The position numbers and the translations under genes were made by a program. The notes under the pieces were generated by a model that saw nothing but the letters and a program-made list of their open reading frames with translations, ran no database searches and was not told where the DNA came from. A stretch of DNA of 64,000 nucleotides from Edolisoma coerulescens (Eukaryota > Chordata > Aves > Passeriformes > Campephagidae), in NCBI GenBank assembly GCA_013397115.1, contig VWZW01002639.1, forward strand, positions 620,001 to 684,000. Direction: 5' to 3'. The number at the start of each line of letters is the position of its first letter. Within the stretch, counting starts at the first letter, position 1. Positions 45,690 to 57,249 of the stretch are shown piece by piece.

Positions 45690-47468
45690 ATATTTCAGAG
45701 TCCTTATTCTGCAGCTCTGATGGTGAACTGAGGTCATTCTACTTGAAGAATTTGAGGAAAAATAGGAATGTTGTCGTAGGAAGCATTCCCTGGCTTTCAA
45801 TGAGACTTGGGGAGGTGAAGCTCTACTTGCAGGTAACTTCCAAGGGATGTGGAAGGCAGGATTTGGATTTTAAACAGGTTCATTTCCTCGTGGTTCATTC
45901 TGGGCTGTGATTCGTGGGGCCGAGCTGGGTCTCCTGATGCAGGATGTGGGAGCAGGCTCCTGGTTTCCCGCTGTGCAGCACAGCCAGCTCCAATCCCAGG
46001 GTTTATCAGGGGGAGCACGTTTTCCCTAAAGGAGAGTAATGGGACAGCTAAAATCCACTGATCCACATGTTCCTTCATCAAGCAGAGCAAATCCTTCTCC
46101 GTGTGTGGCAACCTTGGTTCATTTCAGCACACAACCCAGATGGCATTTTCTGGGAGAGACAGAGCTTATGTATCAACTCTGCAAACTCCTCACCCTCTTC
46201 CATCAGGTTTGTGGGGCCTGGAGGAGAGGAGCTGCTGGATTAGGAGCAGCTGGCACAGGCTGGATTTGGGGAAGATGGGAGTGATGATGCTGAGGAGGCA
46301 AAGTGCTTTAAGGAATCAGCCGAACAGCAGTGCCCAGGCTCTGCTCCTCAGGTGCTATGAAGGGTTCTGGAGAATTAGGTGGCACCAGGTTGGATAAATG
46401 CACTCCAGAAAAGTTTTACCTCTTCTTTCAGGTGGGATCTCTGTGCAGCTACCCACAAATTCATCATCTTCAGCCTTCACCCAACACTTTGGGATCACCA
46501 GGTGTGGTTTGCTCCTGGTTTCTGCAGCCCCATCTCCACACACAAGGGCCCACTCACACATCTGAGGAGAAATCGAGCTTTTCAATCAGGCTTTCCATGA
46601 AGCTCTGGGGTGATTCTGTGGGATGTGTGACACAGTTTGGAAATCCCTCCTTGGGCACATTGGAGCAACAACAGAATAATAAACTGGACAGGAAACATAA
46701 AGAGAGAAATAGAGTTGGTCGCACAGCAGTTTGAGAGGAAACAAAACCCGTGCTCCACTCTGTCCTGGGAGAATCTGTGCTTTTGTGTTTGAGGGCCCCT
46801 GCAAAGCCAGGAGTAGGATTTTAAGCTTGAATGGCTAAATGGAAATAGGGGTAAATGTTCCTCCAGCTGCTTTCCCCCTGCTCTCCTCTCCTGTAAAAAC
46901 AAGGCATCAAAGCTGAAATGATCCCCCAGGCCCCCAGTTTTTAGTGCTGTAGGACAACTCATGCCCAGAGAAGACAGATCTGTATGGCAGCAATAGTAAT
47001 GATTTTTAATTTGCATTTCAGCACTCAGGTTATTGCCTATATAAAACTTCAATTATAACTTTAAAAGGCTGTTTGGATGTGATCCAGTGCATGCTGTAGG
47101 AGAGGGAACAGCCCTTGCCCCAAACCTGTTTGTGCTGCAGGTGCTGCTTTCCCTCAGGAACCAACAGGACACAAATTTTGGTGTTATTGGGATTTTGGGA
47201 TCAGATGCTGGTATCTTGTATGTTTTACAGAAGAAGGAAATGTTGTTACCCAGAGGAGGAGGAGGAGGAGATTTCCACTTTGCAGTTAAATGCAGGATGT
47301 GCCTGTCCAAGGTGGCCTTGGCAGAGATAAAGCAGTTTTTCTTTCCTTTATTCCCCAGTGCTATTTGTTACCATGTGGTCTGGTTCTGATACAACAAATA
47401 CCCCTATGTCCCCTCACCTTCGCTGGGACTGGATTCTAATTTGAGATAAGTGGATAACAGTGAGACCA

Positions 47469-47666
47469 CCTTCTCCTTCTCCTTCTCCTTCTCCTTCTCC
47501 TTCTCCTTCTCCTTCTCCTTCTCCTTCTCCTTCTCCTTCTCCTTCTCCTTCTCCTTCTCCTTCTCCTTCTCCTTCTCCTTCTCCTTCTCCTTCTCCTTCT
47601 CCTTCTCCTTCTCCTTCTCCTTCTCCTTCTCCTTCTCCTTCTCCTTCTCCTTCTCCTTCTCCTTCT
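47469..47666 (+). repeat. (CCTTCT)n hexanucleotide array, about 33 units
   Basis: Near-perfect tandem CCTTCT (AGAAGG on the minus strand) over about 198 bases with no interruption seen. One strand is pure pyrimidine and the other pure purine, so triplex (H-DNA) formation is possible. Frames through it translate as glutamate-glycine, lysine-glutamate or serine-proline repeats. Confidence 0.97.
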
Positions 47667-47928
47667 TCTTCCTCTTCTTCTTTGTCTTCATCTTCTTCTT
47701 CGTCTTCTTCGTCTTCATCTTCGTCTTCATCGTCTTTGTTGTCTTCATCGTTTTCTTCGTCATCTTCTTCGTCTTCTTCGTCTTCTTCGTATTCATCTTC
47801 GTCTTCGTCGTCGTCTTTGTCGTCTTCGTCTTCTTCATCATCTTCTTCTTCGTCTTCTTCATCTTCGTCGTCTTCGTCTTCTTTGTCTTCATCATCTTCT
47901 TTGTCTTCTTCTTCTCCTCCTCCTTCAA
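47667..47928 (+). repeat. Degenerate (TCN)n tract, about 87 units
   Basis: TCT, TCG and TCA trinucleotides continue the array. The first two bases of each unit are almost always TC; the third varies freely. Exceptions are few (TTG, TTT, TAT and CCT units). On the minus strand the same tract is an unbroken GAN frame of aspartate and glutamate codons. Either array evolution from mixed TCTTCG/TCTTCA units or an acidic coding tract would give this pattern. Confidence 0.9.
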
Positions 47929-50740
47929 GGCTTAGGGGATCCATATGTGGGTATCTCAGCTTTCCAGCACGTCCTCCAACATACCTGATGGACAGCAGAG
48001 TGTGCAGTGCCGTTTTCCAGAAAAACACAGGGAGCAGGGAGGTGGAAAACATCTTCCACTGGTGGTTGTAGCACTGAGCACTGATACTCACTAAAATAAT
48101 GGTGTTTGTAATTGAAATATTTTTAGTAAAGGGAGGAACATCACAAGGCTTATGTGGTTTTAAACCCAAAAATGTTTTTTTTTAAAAAGACTTTTTATTC
48201 TTGGTTATATATTTCGGCAGAGACTCAGTATCCCTCCTGCCATGTGTGTCTCAGGTTTCATCATTTTATGCAGCAGTAGAATCAAAACAAAACTCCATTG
48301 TCAGTATTCCCACCTTGTTGCAAACACCACCCTAAATAACTAAACATTAGGTAAGTAATACAATTAGGATTTTTCATAAAACAAAGCAGAAATAATGATT
48401 GATGCTAAAAAAGGTGAAGAAATTTTTATTTAAAGTACAGCTGCAGAACTGTCAAACCCCCCAAACTTAGGAAAGGAAACTACTAAAATTTAAGAATATT
48501 TAAAAGAAGGAAGAGGGGGGATTAAGATGGTAATTTAATTTTTATGTTTGATTAGCAGGAAGACCTGAAGGGATTTATATTCTGACTGAAACTCATTTTG
48601 TGAGCTGACCATTAGAAGTTCACAGAGTTGTTTCTGTCATTGTCATCACTAAACTTTGACTGTTCTTCAGAACCTGAGGCAGGATTGAGTTGGGATTTTT
48701 CCCCCTTTTATATAGAATATGGCATTTTATTTGTCATTTAAAAATCATATGAAACAAAGCTGAGACTGCCAAAAAATCATGGCCAGATGCAAGTTGCACT
48801 TAAAATTTAATATTTCAGGTGTACCTGCTACATCCATTGCATCCCTGAGTTCATCTCTTTGAACAGGGAGGGTGTAAAATACCTCATTTTTGTGCTGAAA
48901 GTAATTATTGGCTTGAAATTTCAACATAATTATCCAACACACAGTTCATGTTGTGTAATTAGTGCTGCAGAGAAGCAGGGTGGAGATGTTTTAAGTAGGA
49001 GTGAGCTGAAAACACATTATTCATTAAGAAAAAAAGCATTCCAGACTATTCCATTGCGTAACTGGAACCAAAAAAGAGCAGATTTCTTAAAAATTTTATT
49101 TTCAGTTTTTATGCTGAGCTAGTCCATGAAGAAATTTATTCATTGAACATTAGTATGAAAGACAGGTAAAGGCTGGAAATACTGGGATTTAGAGCAGTGA
49201 TACACAGTGTCTGTTTTAAAATCTCTTTTCAAATGGATTTCTGGTTAATAATGGCACATTCCCCTCTCAGAAGATGTTTGTGTACTCAGAGTCTGAGACA
49301 CGCAAGTGGAGGTTGATGTGTCAAAATGATTCATTAATGAAAATCCTCTTGTCCGTGTGTACAAATTCAGGCTTTTTGCAGGCATCTGTAAACAATCCCC
49401 ATCTGCCCACACGGCTGCAGACTGTGCCTGCGAACAGAACTTCAACCTTTACACCGAAATCACGGGCTTGAAAACTCCACATTTTCGCATTTAATGGACT
49501 TGTAGCAGATGGGAAACTTTCCCAAGTTGTGCTGTTGAGGGCATCCCCGTGGAATGCACTTTTTCTGTGTGTTTTTTCCTACAGATAAACGGCAAATTTG
49601 GCTTTTGAGAAGCCCAGCTCAGTGACAGTTCTGTTTATCAATGTAACAGCAAGCCTGAAAGGGAGCACAGGTGGAGTTCTCACAGATGTTTTTCCTGAAG
49701 GGCAATAATAATGGTAGACTTTGAGCAACTTCCATACCTGGGAGCTTCAAATCTCCTTCCAGAAAATCTCTTCAGCTGTGCCACAAATGCTGTGGCACCT
49801 CTGCCAAAAGATAAGCATGACAAGAAAATATAGCAACACAAAGCAGGGACAAATCTCAGTGAATTCTGGGGCAAATTCAACATTTGAGGCTTATTCCATC
49901 CCCTGCCCAAATGGATCCCTGACCTTTGGTTTGTGTAGGGGCTGTGCTGGTGGAAAACAGGGAATCTGATCACTTATTTTACCTTTTCCCAGTCTTTTTT
50001 CCCCAGTGCTTCCCAGATTGCCAGCCCCTGCTCTGCTTAATGAAAACCAGGTGAGGTTTTTTGGGGGTGAGTGAGATAAGGATTCATTCCATGCCTGCTC
50101 TGCAGACTTCCCAAAGGATGCTCCTTCTCCAGGCAACCACAACTAAAAGCAAACAGCTCACAGAGAGCCTTGAACGTGCACGTGGTGGGGATGAGGTGTT
50201 TGGCACCTGGAATAATTCCCTCTGTTTGCTGGAAAGGAGCGAGCCAGCAATATCCAGGTTTTTTCCAGATTATCCACTGCTGTGGTGATTTCTGAGGCAA
50301 TCCAATTCCTAATAAATGCCACAAAGCTGAGCAGTTTGGGGCTGCAGTGGCTGTTCTTGCCCACCCCCAGGGCTGAACCCTGGTACTCTTTACTCTCCCA
50401 AAAGTGAGGGCTCTGGCATGGAAGTTGTTTTTGCTGGAATGAGACAAATGCAGGTGGCAAGGAGAGTTAATTATGGAACAGTGGGGATGCAAGAGCTCCT
50501 AAAGGATCTGAGCATTTTCCAGTGATCCTAATCTGCTTGGGAGCAAGTGGCACCTGTGAGGGAGCATTTCACAGGAAAATGGGAGTTTGGAGATGCGTGT
50601 GGCCTTGTCCCAGAATTCTTTTTTTATGCACAATTTGAGCATATAAAGGGGGAGAAGACAGATGGACAAGGGCCACAAAAAGTGATACCACAGAGAAAAT
50701 CAGAGAAGCCTTTATGTCTGCAGGAAAATAATCTAAAGCT
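47929..50740. other. 2.8 kb CR1-free unique DNA
   Basis: AT-rich at 48,100-48,600. The patch at 49,255-49,580 is annotated separately. Frames at 50,037-50,492 on the minus strand have no domain. No supported gene. Confidence 0.5.
49255..49580. promoter_or_regulatory. Candidate conserved non-coding element
   Basis: About eight CpGs (GACACGCAAGTGGAGG, TTGTCCGTGTGTAC, CACCGAAATCACGGGC, TTTTCGCATTTAATGG) plus GATTCATTAATGAAAATC, a near-palindromic homeodomain-like word around 49,328. The texture differs from the AT-rich flanks. Not testable here. Confidence 0.2.
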
Positions 50741-50878
50741 CATCCCTGGCAGTGTCCAAGGCCAGGCTGGATGGGGCTTGGATCAGCCTGGGACAGTGGG
50801 AGGTGTCCCTGCCCATGGCAGGGGTGGCACTGGATGGGCTTTAAGGTCCCTTCCAACCCAACCCATCCTGGGATTCAC
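50741..50878 (+). mobile_element. CR1 LINE 3' fragment
   Basis: CATCCCTGGCAGTGTCCAAG, GGCCAGGCTGGATGGGGCTT, GGTGTCCCTGCCCATGGCAG, CTTTAAGGTCCCTTCCAACC, CCATCCTGGGATTC. It starts inside the CCCTGGCAGTGTCC block and has few differences from the 60.4-kb copy, so it is relatively young. Confidence 0.96.
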
Positions 50879-52174
50879 CTCACCAGGTACAGAATCAGTG
50901 CTCCAGGAGCTGCTATGAAATAATCCATGCTAAAGCAGTAAAAAAATTATTTTCATGCATGTAACTTCGACAAGCAAGAGCCAAAGGTGGTCAGAAACCA
51001 GGAGCTGGCTTTTGGTGCAGGTAACAGAAGGGTGGTTCCACCTCTGGAAATGGAAAACACCTGGAAGTTTGTAACACTGGTAGAGAAAACTCTGGTGCCA
51101 GTGCTGGCTGTCGGTGTCCCGTGGTGTTCCTCCAGCACGTCGGGGTCGCTGCAGTGTCCTCACCTTCAGCCTCCACTTCCTAAATTCTGTGCTCTGCACA
51201 CCCAGTGTTTTATGGTCCCCAGTGCTGCCCTGGCAGTGGCTGTGTATATTTTAAGAGTGTTTAGAGCTCTGGGAAGTCTGTTTTAGCAGCTGATAAATGG
51301 GTGCCAGCAGGACCCTGTGCAGGCTCGGGGTCAGCACTGGTTGAAGGCAGTCCCTGAATTAACCTCGATTTCAGCAGATTTAGGACATTTTGCTGCAGTC
51401 CTGGTTACTCCACCTGCTTGCAGATCTCAAACCTTCCATTCTTGCTGCTGCTTTGGACAAAACAGCTCCATAAGGATATAAAAATCCAGCGAGAGGAATG
51501 CAGTGGGGTCCTGGATGCTGGGCAGGGATGCCCCAGGGGGTGTGGGCTGTAGGGACCACTGTGGGCTCAGTGTTTCTGTCACCTGCCAGTGTCGGGCTAC
51601 CCCCATTTCGGGGGAGGTGCTGATATTTCTCATAGGATAATGGGCTGTTTTCTGCTTTGGCAGTACATAATAATGAGGAAAAAGTTACTTTTTTGGATTA
51701 TTTTTTGTTCTGGGAAGCAGGTAAAGGACTGCTTCTGTCCCCTCAGTCTGTAAATGAGCAGTGTGGCACATAAATCAGTTTTTGACTTTCAGAAAAGAAG
51801 CATCTTGGGATGCAGAGATAGAAGTTCAGAATTAGACCTTTTTAAGCCTTTTATTATAGAAATGCACTTTTTATTTTAATGCCTAATAATTTAAAAGAAA
51901 TCTATCCTCCCATTGGCAACTTTTTCTTGTGGTGGAAGGAAGAGTGGCACCAGCTGAAGGGGAGTGTGAAGACAGGTAAAAAATGGTTCAAAGGGTCCTG
52001 ATTGTCAAAAGTCTTCCCTGCACAAGAGCTCTCCCTGTTTCTAAAACACATTTTTGAAAAGCTGTTTAAATCCAGTGATTTTTCCTTTGCCAACCCTGTG
52101 TCATACCCATCAGGGAGATGGAGCAGGCCCTTAATGGTGTTAATTTTATTACCAGGACTCAAAATGCATTAAAA
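50879..52174. other. Unique non-coding DNA
   Basis: 1.3 kb. 50,980-51,290 has frames open on both strands but none with a domain. Nothing recognised. Confidence 0.5.
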
Positions 52175-52250
52175 TTATGGAATCATTAAGATTGGAAAAG
52201 CCCTCCAAGATCATTAAGTCCAACCTTCAGCCAAATGCCATCATTCCCAC
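52175..52250 (-). mobile_element. CR1 LINE 3' terminal fragment
   Basis: TTATGGAATCATTAAGATTG, GAAAAGCCCTCCAAGATCAT, TAAGTCCAACCTTCAGCCAA. This is the AATCATTAAGGTTGG subfamily, as at 4.5 kb. Only about 75 bases remain. Confidence 0.88.
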
Positions 52251-53607
52251 AGAGATGTTGGGAGCACAGGAACTCCAGGGTGAGTTCTGCCAGCAAATTT
52301 GTTGTTAACTCTTCTGAACTGTCATTTTTTGAGGTGCACAGGATAAGGACAGAGGTGGCCAGCACTTAAAAGCCACTGCCTGTGGTCAACCTTCTCCTAC
52401 AGGTACCTCACACTGAATTAGGTTTTATATTTATTCACATTTTCCTCAAAACTTGAGTTTACTTTTTTTATCAAAATGAGTAATTTGCTTTTCCTGGAAG
52501 TTCTTTCACAGTGAAAGAATATCCTTCAACTGCTTTCCCAATTGTCTTACAATAAAAAAAAAAGAACTTTATGTTGACATTTCTAAAAGTCTGAGAGTGG
52601 GAAATGTCCAAACCTACGTAGTTTTAAATGGGGTAAAATAAATACTGCTCCAGCACCGTTTAGTGTTGGCACATCCTGAGGTCAGGACCCCAAAAGGTCA
52701 CAGGTAAGAAGTGGGGGACACCCTCCCTGCATCCACAGAGCCAAGTGTGCAGTAATAAATATTAAATGATGTTTCTAGCCAGAAGATGATTTGTATTCCA
52801 CAACTGCATTTCTTGTATTCGAGGCAGAGAAGTGAATTTGCATTCCATGGAGATGTTTTATTTATGTTTTCTTATTTTCAGACTGGATAAACACAGACAC
52901 CAAACTCAGAAACTTAGAACTCGTCTTAGTTAATCCAGCTTTTAATGTAATTTTGCTAGAATTTAATAATTCAAGATGAAAACAGAAAAAAAAAACAAAA
53001 CCCTCAACTGCTTGAACTTGCCATGGTTTGGGACTGGAAATCTGTGGGGTTTTTAGCATCTACTGAAGACCAGACAGCTGGAAAGGGCAGGAGAATTTTT
53101 TAAATTCCATATTGCAGAGAAATGGGGAAAACCTTCATTAGAAATGAGTCTCCTCACAGATTTTGGGTTCATTGCAGCCCAGCTAAAAATCTCAGTGGGC
53201 TTAACCTGCTTTGCCATATTGCAATTAAGAGCAAAACATGAAAACAACTGGGGCTGGCATCCATCCCTGGATGTGCTCTTATCTTAAAGGACATCTCTGT
53301 CTATAATATGTTCACATGGAGATAACGTTCACCCCTGGTTTTCAGGGAAATCCTGGGGAATATTATTCCCAGTCCAGCCTGAGCCCAACATCTGGCCTGA
53401 TCTTTGGAGCGTTGTGGTGCTCCAGTTACTCCAAGTATTTTTGCAAATAATTTTGCTCACCTGGGTGTTTGGGGAGGGGAGTTTTGTTTTCTTGTTTGTA
53501 TTTTAGGTGTTTAAACCATCTGTGGGCAAGGACCACAACAGGACAGGGACATCACAGGTCCCAGTTTAACCTGTTCCAGTGGTTCTATCCACTGGGAGAA
53601 GTGTTCA
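52251..53607. other. Unique AT-rich DNA
   Basis: 1.35 kb with short A runs (52,553 and 52,988). No supported gene or element. Confidence 0.5.
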
Positions 53608-53698
53608 GTAGTGGAAGGTGTCCCTGTCCCTGGCAGGGGGTTGGGATTAGATGATCTTTAAGGTCCCTTCCAACCCCAACCATTCTGTGATTCTGTGA
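53608..53698 (+). mobile_element. CR1 LINE 3' terminal fragment
   Basis: AGTAGTGGAAGGTGTCCCTG, GATTAGATGATCTTTAAGGT, CCCTTCCAACCCCAACCATT, then CTGTGATTCTGTGA. The 8-base 3' repeat (ATTCTGTG) is present twice, the cleanest CR1 terminus in the window. Confidence 0.95.
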
Positions 53699-56099
53699 CA
53701 TGGAGAGTATTTAAGGGATTTCTTGCTGTTCTAAAGCTGTTCCTTGTGTTTGGGGGTGAATAAAGTCACTGGAAAAGAGGCTGGGAGCTCAGGGAAGGAA
53801 TGCTAGCAGAGGCTGGAGCAGGAAAACACGGTGCTTTTTTTTTGTTTTTTAATCTTTTTAGGACCTCAGATTTGAAGATCTGGCACCCGTCAGCTTCTGG
53901 GGACCCACAGAACCATCTCTTCCTCGTTGCAAAAGTGCACCAGGCATGGCCTGTGTGCCCCCAGGTTCTGTGGGCTGGCTCGGAGAGCTCCCTTGGCTGT
54001 TGGGAAAGGGCATGGCTGGGACTCAGCTGGGCTCTGATTGCCTGCAGGTGGCTGCTTTTCCAAAATATCATTGGAACTGGAGCCTGCACACATCTGCCTG
54101 ATGCTCCCCCATAACAACTTCCCATTTCCAGTGGTGCTCTTTGGATTCACAGTCCAATCTGAGGATGTGGACAAGTTGTTGGGAGGGTGGCCTGGCGTGG
54201 AGTGGAGATGACTTGGAAAATGTTGAACCATTGGTCATCTAGAATCCATCTCATTCCTGCCAGGGAAAGGCAGAACAGAGAGCTCCAATTAGCTGCTGCT
54301 CGTTTGCAACCATGTCAGTTAATTAGCTGAAGGCTGACCAGATGGGGAAGGATTTCTCCCGGAGCTTTCAGAGGCACTTCTTGTTGCCCAGTTTCAAGCA
54401 CTTGGGATTTTTATTTTTTTCCCTTTTTCCAGGAGGCTGAGCACAGGAAGGGAAATTGGACCCCCAGTTCTTTGTTTCTTTCTGAGGAGGGTTGGCTTCT
54501 CCTCAGGCTTCAGTTTGTAGGACACTGATGGAACCCAGGTGGCTTTGTGTCTCAGCAGAGATGCAGCTCTGCTCTCTGGCATCATGGATGGGAACTGGGG
54601 GTGAAGTCCTGGTGATCGCAGAGCCAGAGGGGACAGGCACAAGGAGACAAATCCTTTCTCCTGAGCTGACCAGGGTGTCCACGGTGCTCCAGGGCACCTC
54701 TCTCATACAGGTGGGCACAGAGCAGACCAGCAGCACTGAGGAGCTGGGGATTGCAGAAGGAGCTGGAGATCTAAGTCTCCTCTTTCTTATTCCAGCACAG
54801 CTACAAGGATCTTGGAGAAATGGCTGTCATGGGCTGTGGATGCACACAGGTGAGTCCATGTCCTAAATTATGATTGTACATGAATCAAATGTCACATTTG
54901 GCAGTGTCACCCATTCTGATACGAGCACCTGTCTCCAAGAGCACTGATCAGGCCTTGGCCCTATGACAGACACTCATCTGCACCTTCCTTTCCCCATATT
55001 CACATTTTTAGAGAGCTCTGCTTTCCAGGCTGTGCCCTGCTTCCCCAGACCCTTGTTTGTGCCTCCCTCGGTTCAGGCTCCTCCACGATTTCTTGCTTCC
55101 TTTGACATTTCTTTTATTGCTCTCCCGTGCACCAGCTCACATTAACACGTGTTAGAGCAGCAGCATCTTTTTGTAGCACTGCTTTTAATTAGTCTGCACC
55201 TTCCCCTGGGATGCTCCAAAGCGTTCTGCAGGTGCTGTTCTGTGCTCTGTGACTGCGTTACCTGGAGGTGGCACAATGCACGAGCTCCCGGTGGCTGTTG
55301 TGGTTTAGGTGACTCCAAAAGTCCTCCCTAGCGTGCAGAATTCTCTGATCTCGGCTGATGAAAATCGCTGGCAATGTGGGAGAATATTTTTAATGATGAG
55401 GGAAGGGAAAGATGAAGGTGGGCACTTTCAAAGCTGCTTCTGTGAGTTGGGTGTTCAGAGCCCACTCGTTTGAAGGGGAACCGGTGTCTGAGTGCCATCG
55501 ATGGCTTTCAAGGAGTCTTTGTTTCAAAATGTGTTAAGAACAGGGATGGAGGAGCAGTTTACAGGATCAATAAAGCAGTAGCTGATATGGTGCAACCAGG
55601 CTGTTTTATCCATGTTTTGCTGTGCTCACAATGACTAATCCCAAGAGGAACTGCAATGAAGTTGTATTAGTTGTGCTACGAGGGCCTGCACTTCTCTCTC
55701 TGAGTCTGCCACGCCACATCATCCCGTTATCATACCCTGCACAGAGCCTTTGATAACTTCACAGCTCCCTGTGTTTCGCTGGTAGGCTCCATAAAACCTG
55801 ACTAATTATTTTTACATCCTACATCTCCTCATTACAACGTTTGCCTGACTCTCTGTGCCGTGCTGCTCACAGCAAGTCTTGGGAAACACATCAGATCATC
55901 AGCAGTTCTGCTTCTCCAAGCCATGGGAAATGTAAAAGCTGGCAGTTCTTTCTCAGTTTGCTTTCTATCACCTGGGATCTTGACTTTGCTCCTGTGAGCT
56001 GCATCTTGGCCCGTTTAATTACTCTTCTGTTTGTATGGAGTTGATCATCAGCTGTACTCAAAAAATTTATTGTAGCTGACCATTTATCCCAGTTCTCTG
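53699..56099. other. 2.4 kb unique non-coding DNA
   Basis: GC-moderate sequence with overlapping frames of up to 124 codons on both strands (54,394-54,866) and no domain. 55,640-55,860 has several CpGs (CTACGAGGGC, CCACGCCACATC, CATCCCGTTATC, TTTCGCTGG) and may be another constrained patch. Nothing firm. Confidence 0.45.
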
Positions 56100-56327
56100 C
56101 AGAATCCCAGAATGGTTTGGGTTGGGAGGGACCTTGAAACTCTTCCACTGCCACCCCTGCCATGGGCAGGGACACCTCCCACTGTCCCAGGCTGCTCCAA
56201 GCCCCGTCCAGCCTGGCCTTGGACACTTCCAGGGATCCAGGGGCAGCCACAGCTTCTCTGGGCACCCTGTGCCAGGGCCTCAGCACCCTCCCAGGGAACA
56301 ATTCCCTCCTGATGTCTGATCTGAACA
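56100..56327 (-). mobile_element. CR1 LINE 3' fragment, well preserved
   Basis: CAGAATCCCAGAATGGTTTG, GTTGGGAGGGACCTTGAAAC, TGCCATGGGCAGGGACACCT, GTCCAGCCTGGCCTTGGACA, CCAGGGATCCAGGGGCAGCC, CTTCTCTGGGCACCCTGTGC, ACAATTCCCTCCTGATGTCT. With the 60.3-kb copy it is the best local reference for this subfamily. Confidence 0.97.
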
Positions 56328-57249
56328 TGATGATGTGAGATGCTGTAATATTTCCTTATGCCACATTCCTCTTGATTTTAGCAGGATTTTCCAGCAGATG
56401 AGATGAGGATACACTTTCTGTAGGGAATGTCTGCAGTGAGGATGTGGGGAGAGTGCAGCTGAATTGTCTCTAACAGAGCTTGAGTTGTTTCTAAACCAGA
56501 GCCACAGTGGCCAATATTCCATGTTCCACTGAGTCATTGCCTTCATGAAGATTAATGGTGGTTCGAGGCAAGAGAGCAATCCTGGTTTATTTCTGGTTTA
56601 ATTCATAATTTACTGTTCCTTTCTTGCCTGGTGGTGCCTGCTTGGTTCTCTTGTTGCCTCCACGAAAAACAGATGTGAAACCAAAACCCGGGATTGGAAT
56701 TTGAGTCTTCACTGCTGCTCCTCTCAGCATTATTGATCACTTCAGTTGATGCCCTTCCAGGAATGAGACCTGCAAAGGCACAGAGCAGTGGCAGCAACAG
56801 GCAAGAGGCAGAAGTGCCTGTCCCCAGTCCAGGAGCAGGGCTTTTGTCCTGCCCTCCTCCAGGAGGAGGAAACAACCCCTCATGGGATGGTCCCATGTGA
56901 AGCATCCCTCAAAAAAGCATTTTGTTCTTGAATGTCTCCTCATTTCCTTGGGATTTAGTGCATTTCTGTTTGTGCCATGCCCTGGGAATGTGGATTGTGC
57001 TGTTCCCTGCTCAAGTGCAACTTGGAGACACTCAAAGACTCAGGAAAATCTGCTTTTTAAGACACTGTGATTTCTGAAGCCACACTCTCTAACAGATTAT
57101 TAACTCTGGATATATAAATGACTCTTTTAAACTATTGATAAACCACCAGAGGAAAGAATGTGCTTGGGGCTGGATTGAGGTGCAGGAAGCTCATGAGATT
57201 TGTTATAAAATATAAGCAACACCAATTTTCCTTCATCCTGCTGTGTGAA

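Larger units (their letters stand above)
38433..47468. other. 9 kb of CR1-free unique DNA
   Basis: No CR1 stub seen. It contains the candidate elements at 39,100-39,720 and 43,090-43,340, the GAT duplication at 44,047 and an A14G9 run at 45,667. Frames of up to 196 codons (minus 38,747-39,334 and 40,846-41,436) overlap others and carry no domain I know. Confidence 0.5.

Noticed and set aside
47414..48169. 251-codon minus-strand frame as an expressed acidic protein gene
   Set aside because: More than half is simple-repeat translation (EG and D/E), and the rest has no domain or clear splice structure. Kept only as a finding because of the third-position pattern.
54394..54866. Opposing 82- and 124-codon frames
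   Set aside because: Mutual antisense overlap without domains; typical of GC-moderate non-coding DNA.
56560..56580. GGTTCGAGGC resembling a tRNA B box
   Set aside because: No matching A box or cloverleaf could be drawn around it.
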